The notes below the pieces were generated by a model that was not told the DNA's origin, ran no database searches, and was given only the letters and a program-made list of their open reading frames with translations. Positions 52,014 to 58,797 of a stretch of DNA of 64,000 nucleotides are shown piece after piece. This stretch comes from Kaistella soli (GTDB lineage Bacteria > Bacteroidota > Bacteroidia > Flavobacteriales > Weeksellaceae). Position 1 is the first letter of the stretch; every line of letters starts with the position of its first letter. The DNA lies in assembly GCF_019038595.1 (NCBI RefSeq), contig NZ_JAHOPF010000005.1, positions 124,001 through 188,000 on the forward strand, given 5' to 3'. The translations under genes were made by a program, and so were the position numbers.

Positions 52014-54137
52014 TTATGCTTCCTGCAGAACAGAGTGCGATTTCACAAGCTCCTGCTGCACATTTGGCGGCACAAGCTGGTACTCGGAGAACTTCATGGT
52101 GAATTTAGCTCTTCCCCCTGTGATGGAACGCAGCGTGGAACCGTAATCGTGCATCTCAGCCAGCGGAACATCGGCAAGGATCTTCTGGTAATGTCCTTCA
52201 GAATCCATTCCGGAAATCATGGCGCGGCGCGTCTGCAGATCGCCCATTACATCGCCGGTATCTTCGTCCGGACAAAGGATCTCCACGGAATAAACCGGTT
52301 CGAGCAGCTGAGGCTTCGCATTCTGGAAACCTTCTCTGAAAGCGCCAGAAGCCGCCAGCTGGAAGGAAATATCATTGGAATCTACACTGTGCATCTTTCC
52401 GTCGTAAACAGTGACTCTCACATTCTGGCAATGTGAACCGGTAAGCGGGCCTTCTTTCATCTGCTGCATGATTCCTTTTTTAATGGCACCGATGTAGCGG
52501 TTATCAATAGCTCCGCCAACGATGCACCAGTAAAATGCGAGCTTGCCGCCCCAAGGCAGATCTTCGACTTCTTTCTGGCGGATATTAAAACCGGTAGGTT
52601 CCGGCATATCATCGTAGAAATTTTCAACTCTCATGTGGATTTCCCCAAACTGACCGGATCCTCCGGATTGTTTTTTGTGGCGGTAATCTGCATCAGCATT
52701 CCCTGTGATGGTTTCGCGGTAAGGGATCTTAGGATTTCCAAAATTCATGTTTACGCCGAATTCTTTCTGAAGTCTCTGTTTCACCAAATCGAGATGCAGC
52801 TGACCCTGCCCGTGAAGGATCGTCTGTTTCAGTTCTGCGGACTGCTCCACTTTCAGCGTTGGATCTTCTTCTTCAATTTTGTGCAGAGCGGTCACGAGTT
52901 TTTCCATATCCGCGGTAGAATCTGTAGAGACAGCTTTTCTGATGCGGCTTTCAGGGAATGCCATAGGACGCACTTTTCTTTCGATGCCTTTGGAATTTAA
53001 GGTATTGTTGGAATGGCCGTATTTCAGTTTCACGGTAACGCCCAAATCTCCTGCCACAAGTTCGGTCACCGGAATTCTTTCTTTACCTTCCGCTACAAAA
53101 AGCTGTGAAATTCTTTCTGTTTCGCCATTATTGGCATTCACCAGTTCATCGCCGGGTTTGATTTTCCCGCTCAGGACTTTAAAGTAAGAAACCATTCCGA
53201 CCTGAGGTTCAGAAAGGGTTTTATAAATGAAGATGGTGGTTTTGTCGTTCGGGTCGTAAGAAATTTCGTCCCCGTTTTCCATTTTTCTTGCAGGTCTTTC
53301 GGCAGGTGACGGCGCGATGTCATCAATGAAGCCCATAAGTCTTCCGCTTCCCATATCTTTTAATCCGCTGGTGACGAATACCGGGAAAAACTGCTGTTTT
53401 GCAAGAGCGATGGTGATTCCTTTGGCGAGTTCGTCTTCGGAAAGATTGCCTTCTTCAAAGTATTTCTCCATTAAACCTTCTTCATTTTCAGCAGCGATTT
53501 CTACCAAAGCATTATGCATTTCGTTGGCTCTTGCCATTTCGCTTTCAGGAATTGGTTTTTTCTCAGGTTTTCCTCCGTTCGCAGGGAATTCGTACATCAC
53601 CATTCTTAAAGCATCGATGATCGCATTAAAGTTCGCTCCGGAATTATAAGGATACTGAACAGGAATGAGTTTGGTACCAAACCTTTCTTTAGCCTGCTCC
53701 AGCGTTTTCTCGAAATCGGCTTTCGGATGATCCATCTGGTTGATGACGAAGATGGCGGGCGTCTGGTATTTGTCTACATACTCCCAAACGAGTTCGGTTC
53801 CCACTTCGACACCGTTCGCAGCGTTCAGCACGATGACTGCAGTATCGGCCACCTTTAACGAAGAAACGACTTCGCCAACGAAATCGTCAAATCCGGGGGT
53901 ATCGATAATGTTTATTTTATTGTTTTTCCAGTTTACGAACATCTGGTGGGAGAAAATTGTTTTTCCTTTTTCGTGTTCTAAATCTGTATGGTCGCTCACC
54001 GTGTTCTGTCCTTCGACGGATCCGCGGCGTTTGATCGCCCCTCCCTCGTAAAGCATGGTTTCAATCAGCGTAGTTTTGCCGCTGTCGGAATGACCGAGCA
54101 AGACTACATTTCTTAGATCTTGGGTATTAGCACTCAT
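52014..54137 (-). CDS. EF-G paralogue (EF-G2-like translational GTPase) with altered switch II
   Basis: 707 residues with the five-domain EF-G layout: G domain (about 8-280, P-loop GHSDSGKTT at 15-23), domain II (about 300-390), III-V to the end (GGSGQFGEIHMRVE in IV, domain V ending in GRAKFTMKFSEYQLVP). Differences from housekeeping EF-G: switch II reads DTPGFDDF, with Phe83 where DTPGHVDF carries the histidine needed for GTP hydrolysis, and G4 is NQMD (133-136) rather than NKMD. Bacteroides encodes an EF-G2 that supports translation without GTPase activity; this could be its counterpart. It is not next to rpsL/rpsG/tuf. Confidence 0.88.
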   Translation of the reverse strand: MSANTQDLRNVVLLGHSDSGKTTLIETMLYEGGAIKRRGSVEGQNTVSDHTDLEHEKGKTIFSHQMFVNWKNNKINIIDTPGFDDFVGEVVSSLKVADTAVIVLNAANGVEVGTELVWEYVDKYQTPAIFVINQMDHPKADFEKTLEQAKERFGTKLIPVQYPYNSGANFNAIIDALRMVMYEFPANGGKPEKKPIPESEMARANEMHNALVEIAAENEEGLMEKYFEEGNLSEDELAKGITIALAKQQFFPVFVTSGLKDMGSGRLMGFIDDIAPSPAERPARKMENGDEISYDPNDKTTIFIYKTLSEPQVGMVSYFKVLSGKIKPGDELVNANNGETERISQLFVAEGKERIPVTELVAGDLGVTVKLKYGHSNNTLNSKGIERKVRPMAFPESRIRKAVSTDSTADMEKLVTALHKIEEEDPTLKVEQSAELKQTILHGQGQLHLDLVKQRLQKEFGVNMNFGNPKIPYRETITGNADADYRHKKQSGGSGQFGEIHMRVENFYDDMPEPTGFNIRQKEVEDLPWGGKLAFYWCIVGGAIDNRYIGAIKKGIMQQMKEGPLTGSHCQNVRVTVYDGKMHSVDSNDISFQLAASGAFREGFQNAKPQLLEPVYSVEILCPDEDTGDVMGDLQTRRAMISGMDSEGHYQKILADVPLAEMHDYGSTLRSITGGRAKFTMKFSEYQLVPPNVQQELVKSHSVLQEA

Positions 54138-54443
54138 AATATATAGTTTTAATTATTCTATGGGAATGCTAAAAAGGAAATGACCTGCATTTGATTTTTA
54201 GGTAGTTAAAGTTACGAAAGATTTGAACTGGTTTTGATATTTTTAAAAATGAAATTCATGATATTTGGCATTTAAGTGTATCCTGCCTTCATTCATGCTT
54301 AAGTGTAAAAAATTGAATTACCGGAACCAAATATTGATAGGGTTCAATTTAATAATTAACGACAGTTAACCGTGTTGAAATCTCTTTTAATAAAGGTTTT
54401 GTGAGAATTAAAAAGAAGAAAAGTGAGTTATGTGCAAAAAAGA
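54138..54443. other. 306-bp intergenic region before the EF-G paralogue
   Basis: Both flanking genes point left. No open frame is credible. It holds a direct repeat TTAAGTGTA at 54272-54280 and 54299-54307 (27-bp step), a TTAAC/GTTAA dyad near 54357-54370 inside a TTCAA...TTGAA pair, and TAACTTTA (about 54197), a near -7 element. Long for a Flavobacteriia leader; regulation is possible. Confidence 0.4.
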
Positions 54444-55406
54444 TTATTTCTTATTTAAAATGTTCTTTACAATCATTTCCGCGTGAATTCTGGAGTTTTC
54501 AATGAACCAATGATGCGTGTCTTTTCCGCCGCAAACTACGCCTGCCAGGTAAAGGTTTTCTACATTCGTCTCCATGGTTTCCGGATTATACACCGGACGG
54601 AGATTATCACCTTTTAAATCAATTCCTGAGTTTTTGAGGAATTCAAAATCCGGAAGATAGCCGGTCATTGCGAGGACAAAATCGTTTTCAATCTCGTGAA
54701 TATTTCCCGTCTCATCCTTGAAAATAGCGGTGGCTTCTTTGATCTCCATGATCTCAGCATTGAAAAAGGCTTTGATACTTCCCTCAGCGATGCGGTTTTC
54801 AATATCCGGCTTCACCCAATACTTCACCGATTTCGAAATCTCAGAATTTTTAATGATCATCGTAACTTCTGCTCCTTTTCTGTAAGTTTCCAAAGCGGCA
54901 TCCACGGCAGAATTGCTGGCACCGATTACCACAACTTTCTGGTTGGCGTAAGGATAAGGTTCCGTATAATAATGTTTTACTTTCGGCAGGTTTTCACCGG
55001 GAATATTCAGCAGATTCGGAATGTCATAAAATCCTGTTGCGATGATGACGTTTTTCGCGAGGTATTTTCTTTTGGAAGATTCGATCTCAAATATTTCATT
55101 TTTAGAAATTTTCAGAACTCTTTCATAAAGGTTGATTCTCAGACCACGCCGGCGCGTAATTCCCTGATAATATTCCAAAGCATCCTGTCTTCCAGGTTTT
55201 GGAGATGACGTTATAAAGGGAGTTTCTGCGATTTCCAGTTTTTCGGCAGTCGAGAAAAACCGCATGTACAACGGATAATGATAGAGTGAGTTGACGATAG
55301 TACCTTTTTCAATAATTACATAATTTAAACCGTTCTTTTCGGCTTCCAAAGCACAGTTCAAACCAATAGGTCCGGCGCCGATAATCAGTACATCCAATAT
55401 TTCCAT
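54444..55406 (-). CDS. ypdA: YpdA-family putative bacillithiol disulfide reductase
   Basis: 320 residues. FAD motif LIIGAGPIGLNCALEAEK, NADPH motif VVVIGASNSAVDAALE, and the late FAD-closing segment NLYLAGVVCGGKDT. YpdA (Bdr) reduces bacillithiol disulfide using NADPH; the Cys in AGVVCGG is the family's conserved cysteine. HYPLYMRFFSTAEKLEI is also typical. bsh genes for bacillithiol synthesis are not in the window. Single gene. A TAnnTTTG element sits 4 bp before the ATG, suggesting an almost leaderless mRNA. Confidence 0.92.
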   Translation of the reverse strand: MEILDVLIIGAGPIGLNCALEAEKNGLNYVIIEKGTIVNSLYHYPLYMRFFSTAEKLEIAETPFITSSPKPGRQDALEYYQGITRRRGLRINLYERVLKISKNEIFEIESSKRKYLAKNVIIATGFYDIPNLLNIPGENLPKVKHYYTEPYPYANQKVVVIGASNSAVDAALETYRKGAEVTMIIKNSEISKSVKYWVKPDIENRIAEGSIKAFFNAEIMEIKEATAIFKDETGNIHEIENDFVLAMTGYLPDFEFLKNSGIDLKGDNLRPVYNPETMETNVENLYLAGVVCGGKDTHHWFIENSRIHAEMIVKNILNKK

Positions 55407-55410
55407 GTTA

Positions 55411-55418
55411 CAAAATTA
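55411..55418 (-). promoter_or_regulatory. -7 element immediately before ypdA
   Basis: TAATTTTG on the minus strand with its last G 4 bp before the ATG. No clear -33 TTG. Confidence 0.4.
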
Positions 55419-55471
55419 CGAATCAAATATATTATAGAAACATTTGACTCCTGCGGATTTAAACAAAAAAA

Positions 55472-55496
55472 AACGGACAGAAAAAATCTGTCCGTT
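55472..55496 (-). terminator. Intrinsic terminator of the dioxygenase gene
   Basis: AACGGACAGA / TCTGTCCGTT 10-bp stem, 5-nt loop, then a long T-run on the minus strand. Confidence 0.88.
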
Positions 55497-55515
55497 CTAT
55501 ACCAAAATCTTGGGA

Positions 55516-56463
55516 TTACTTAATTAAGCCTAATTCCACGAGTCTTTCGTGGAGAAATTCACCTGCTGTTGTATCAGGATATAATTTCGGATTGTTTTCG
55601 TCATAAGTTCCTTCCAAAGCGTTCAGCGGCATATCTCCTACCGGATGCATGAAGAAAGGAATCGAATATCTTGAGGTTCCCCACAATTCACGCGGCGGAT
55701 TTACCACCTGGTGAATGGTAGACTTCAGTTTGTTGTTGGTGTGGCGTGAGAGCATATCACCAACATTGATCATCAGCTCGTCAGGTTCAGCAATTGCATC
55801 CACCCATTCGCCGTCGTGGTTCATGACCTGAAGACCTTTACCCTGAGCGCCCATTAAAAGCGTAATCAGGTTAATATCTCCATGAGCCGCCGCACGCACT
55901 GCATTATCAGGTTCTTCCGTGATCGGCGGATAATGGATTGGTCTCAAGATCGAGTTGCCTTCACCCACGAATTTGTCGAAATAAAATTCGTCCAAACCAA
56001 GGTGCAAAGCCAGAGCTCTCAATACATAAACACCGGTTTTTTCCAACATTTTATAGGCTTCTTTACCTACTTCGTTAAATTTTGGAGTTTCCGCCACTTC
56101 CACATTGTCGGGATACACTTCGGCATATTTCGAACCCGGTTCCAAATACTGACCGAAATGCCAGAACTCTTTCAAATCCCCTTTTTTAAACCCTTTGGCA
56201 GTTTCTTTCCCGAAACCAACATAACCACGCTGTCCACCAATTCCGGGGATTTCGTATTTCTGCTTGGTTTCTACCGGCAAATCGAAGAAATTCTTCACTT
56301 CGCCGTAAAGGTTTTTTACCAGACTGTCATCCAGAAAGTGCCCCTTCAGAGCAACAAACCCTATTTCTTCGTATGCTTTTCCGATTTCATTTACAAATTT
56401 TTGTTTGCGTTCCGGGTCACCCGAAAGGAAATCACGCAAATCCACACTTGGGATCTGTTTCAT
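55516..56463 (-). CDS. Isopenicillin N synthase-family 2-oxoglutarate/Fe(II) dioxygenase
   Basis: 315 residues. N-terminal DIOX_N part (about 5-110: IPSVDLRDFL, EIGFVALKGH, GQRGYVGFGKE), then the jelly-roll with facial triad His-x-Asp in AAHGDINLITLL and distal His in LKSTIHQVVNPP; RYSIPFFMHP supplies the Arg-x-Ser that binds the co-substrate carboxylate. Bacterial members of this group oxidise small molecules; the substrate is unknown and no biosynthetic cluster is nearby. Single gene with promoter element and terminator. Confidence 0.9.
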   Translation of the reverse strand: MKQIPSVDLRDFLSGDPERKQKFVNEIGKAYEEIGFVALKGHFLDDSLVKNLYGEVKNFFDLPVETKQKYEIPGIGGQRGYVGFGKETAKGFKKGDLKEFWHFGQYLEPGSKYAEVYPDNVEVAETPKFNEVGKEAYKMLEKTGVYVLRALALHLGLDEFYFDKFVGEGNSILRPIHYPPITEEPDNAVRAAAHGDINLITLLMGAQGKGLQVMNHDGEWVDAIAEPDELMINVGDMLSRHTNNKLKSTIHQVVNPPRELWGTSRYSIPFFMHPVGDMPLNALEGTYDENNPKLYPDTTAGEFLHERLVELGLIK

Positions 56464-56488
56464 ATTTTTGAGATTAAATATTTCGTTG

Positions 56489-56496
56489 CAAAATTA
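56489..56496 (-). promoter_or_regulatory. -7 element of the dioxygenase gene
   Basis: TAATTTTG on the minus strand, 25 bp before the ATG. No clear -33. Confidence 0.4.
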
Positions 56497-56507
56497 AGTT
56501 TTTTAGA

Positions 56508-56783
56508 TTAAAAATTTCTTTTTGTGTGAAGGATTCTGAAAACCTCAATTTCTTTCCCATTTAAAAAGTAATGGACTCCAAATGGAAAAGCTTCGAGAAA
56601 AACTATTCGGTTCCCTTGGTATCTTTCCTGAAACTGCAGCGGGTTCTCCTCTAATCTTGTGAGCGTACGTTTCAAGTCATCCCAAAACCGGTCAAGCAAA
56701 TCGGGGCTGATTTTTAAATAAAATTCGTCAGCTTCTGCCAGATCTGTTTCAGCCTGATCAGATAGCGTCACGAAATAATTCAT
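56508..56783 (-). CDS. ParE/RelE-superfamily toxin
   Basis: 91 residues. Typical ParE layout: DQAETDLAEADEFYLKISPDLLDRF helices (in part), ENPLQFQERYQGNRIVFLEAFPFGVHYF strand region (in part), and FRILHTKRNF at the C-terminus. It lacks the catalytic residues of RelE mRNases in an obvious form, so gyrase inhibition (ParE) is more likely than RNA cleavage, but this is inference. Overlaps its antitoxin by 4 bp (ATGA). Confidence 0.85.
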   Translation of the reverse strand: MNYFVTLSDQAETDLAEADEFYLKISPDLLDRFWDDLKRTLTRLEENPLQFQERYQGNRIVFLEAFPFGVHYFLNGKEIEVFRILHTKRNF

Positions 56784-57031
56784 CGGTTAAATTTCTTTTT
56801 AACATCTTCCCAATTCGTAAATTTCAGTTCGCCTTTCGCCTTCTTTTCCAGCATCTCATCTATCATTTTCATATATCCTTCAGTGATTTCGAAATCATCA
56901 TTGGCCTTTTCAGTAAGAATTTTTTCGAGATAATTTTTGAGATTTCTTCCGTCTTCCTGGGCTTTAATTTTAAGTTTTTCTAAAGTAATTTTATCTAAGG
57001 ACACTTCTTTTCTGATTTTTTCACGTATCAT
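56780..57031 (-). CDS. Antitoxin of the ParE-type pair (ribbon-helix-helix-like)
   Basis: 83 residues. The N-terminal part (REKIRKEVSLDKITLEKLKIKA) fits a ribbon-helix-helix strand and helix; the middle helix is charged, and the C-terminal part (EMLEKKAKGELKFTNWEDVKKKF) would wrap the toxin. The antitoxin-first order and 4-bp overlap are standard for type II pairs. No good -7 element is seen; dyads just upstream could be the self-operator. Confidence 0.8.
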   Translation of the reverse strand: MIREKIRKEVSLDKITLEKLKIKAQEDGRNLKNYLEKILTEKANDDFEITEGYMKMIDEMLEKKAKGELKFTNWEDVKKKFNR

Positions 57032-57041
57032 TTCCGGTAAT

Positions 57042-57061
57042 TTTACGGTAAATATACGTAT
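57042..57061 (-). promoter_or_regulatory. Candidate operator of the toxin-antitoxin pair
   Basis: Two adjacent dyads: TTTAC-G-GTAAA (57042-57052) and the palindrome ATACGTAT (57054-57061), 11 to 30 bp before the antitoxin ATG. RHH antitoxins usually bind such tandem short palindromes. Confidence 0.4.
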
Positions 57062-57104
57062 AAACTCCCCATCAAATATTTCTGTTTAAAATTTTAATTA
57101 TCAG

Positions 57105-57112
57105 TAAATTTG
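57105..57112 (+). promoter_or_regulatory. -7 element of menD
   Basis: TAAATTTG, 20 bp before the ATG; no clear -33. Confidence 0.45.
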
Positions 57113-57132
57113 CGGTTAGTCAAAATTTTCAA

Positions 57133-58797
57133 ATGAAACAGTTCTCTTCCAAAAGAAGCATCCAAATATTAGCATATCTCTTAAAAGAATACGGAATTTT
57201 CAATATCGTTATCTCACCAGGATCGCGTAATGCGCCGCTGGCAATACATTTTTCCGAAACTGATGAATTCAACTGTTACAGCATTGTGGATGAAAGAAGT
57301 GCCGCATTTGTTGGTTTGGGAATGGCAAAAAGCGAAAAGAAACCTGTGGCAATAACCTGTACCAGCGGTTCTGCTTCTGCAAATTATTATCCTGCCATTA
57401 CTGAAGCATTTTATCAGAATGTCCCGCTCCTGGTTCTTACTGCTGACCGGCCGACCGATTATGTGGATATTTTTGACGGACAAACCATCCGCCAGAAGGA
57501 GATTTTTGAGCAGCATTCTTACGGCGATTTCCAGCTTCTGGAAGACGGAAAAGAAAATGCCGATGATGAAAATTTTGCTTTAATTAAAAAAGCAATCGAA
57601 CTATGTTTTGAAAAACAGGGACCGGTGCACATTAATATTCCTTTGGAAGAACCTCTTTATCAATTGGTTTCGGAGCTTCCCAATTTTCCTCCAGTAGAAA
57701 AAACACTTCAGAAAAAGCAATATGAACTGCCTTCACATCTCGCAGCAGAATGGAATCTTTCGAAAAGAATTCTGATTTTGGTCGGAACCCGGGATTACAG
57801 CGAAGAACTGCAAATGCAGCTGACTCAATTGGTTAAAAATCACAGTGTTGTGGTTTTAACGGAAGCGACTTCCAATCTCAACCACCCGAAATTTTTCAGT
57901 CATATCGACCGTTACATTTTTAATTTTTCTGAGGAGGATTTCAAGACCTACGCACCCGATCTTTTAGTAACCATCGGACAGAACGTTGTTTCCAAGAAAG
58001 TGAAACAGTTTCTGAGAAAAGCGAAACCGAAAAACCACTGGCACATCCACGAAGTTTGGCAGCCTGACACTTTCTTTTCGCTCACGGAAAAAATTGAAAC
58101 CAAACCCGAGGTTTTCTTTAAGAAATTACTGAATTTTATTAACCTGGAACCTCAACCCTATTTTAATTTATGGGATGTTCTTCGGGATAAAAGAGATTTA
58201 AAACATGTGGATTATTGTGTAAAAGCACCTTTTTCTGATTTTAAATTCTTTGAGATTTTATCGGAAAAGCTGCCGGAAAACATCAATCTTCATTTCAGCA
58301 ATTCTTCTGCAATCCGATATGCGCAGCTTTTTGATTTCCAAAAAAACCACATCTACTGTAACCGCGGAACAAGCGGAATCGACGGCTCTACTTCGACGGC
58401 GATGGGTTTTGCAATGAAAAATGCAAACCAGACGGTGTTGGTAACGGGTGATCTCAGTTTCTTTTACGACATCAACGGGCTTTGGAATAATTATATTCCG
58501 CCTTACACAAGGATTATTATTTTTAATAATGGCGGTGGCGATATTTTTAAGATTATTCCGGGACCGGGGACTGCGAACGCACTCGATGAATTTATCCTTA
58601 CGAAGCATCACAAAAACGCTGAGTATTTAGCAAAACATTTCGGGTTTTCTTACACGAAAATTGATGATGAAGATACACTCTCACGTGTATTGGACAACTT
58701 CTTCAAACATGATGTAAAAGCAAAAATTCTTGAAGTTGATACTTCTGGGATTGAAAATTCGGAGATTCTGAAAGGATATTTTGAGTCGATCAAATAA
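57133..58797 (+). CDS. menD: 2-succinyl-5-enolpyruvyl-6-hydroxy-3-cyclohexene-1-carboxylate synthase (SEPHCHC synthase)
   Basis: First committed carboxylation-type step of menaquinone synthesis: isochorismate + 2-oxoglutarate, ThDP-dependent. 554 residues. VISPGSRNAPLAIHF and the catalytic Glu in IVDERSAAFVGLGMAK at the start; LTADRPTDYVD; ThDP-binding domain near the end: GTSGIDGSTSTAMGFA, VTGDLSFFYDINGLWNN and IFNNGGGDIFKIIPG. Supplies the quinone pool used by ActA-F in this organism. The stop abuts the convergent DUF5686 stop with no spacer. Other men genes are not in view. Confidence 0.96.
   Translation: MKQFSSKRSIQILAYLLKEYGIFNIVISPGSRNAPLAIHFSETDEFNCYSIVDERSAAFVGLGMAKSEKKPVAITCTSGSASANYYPAITEAFYQNVPLLVLTADRPTDYVDIFDGQTIRQKEIFEQHSYGDFQLLEDGKENADDENFALIKKAIELCFEKQGPVHINIPLEEPLYQLVSELPNFPPVEKTLQKKQYELPSHLAAEWNLSKRILILVGTRDYSEELQMQLTQLVKNHSVVVLTEATSNLNHPKFFSHIDRYIFNFSEEDFKTYAPDLLVTIGQNVVSKKVKQFLRKAKPKNHWHIHEVWQPDTFFSLTEKIETKPEVFFKKLLNFINLEPQPYFNLWDVLRDKRDLKHVDYCVKAPFSDFKFFEILSEKLPENINLHFSNSSAIRYAQLFDFQKNHIYCNRGTSGIDGSTSTAMGFAMKNANQTVLVTGDLSFFYDINGLWNNYIPPYTRIIIFNNGGGDIFKIIPGPGTANALDEFILTKHHKNAEYLAKHFGFSYTKIDDEDTLSRVLDNFFKHDVKAKILEVDTSGIENSEILKGYFESIK

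Noticed and set aside
55882-56511. 209-codon plus-strand frame
   Set aside because: Antisense to the dioxygenase gene, whose iron-binding and co-substrate motifs are intact.
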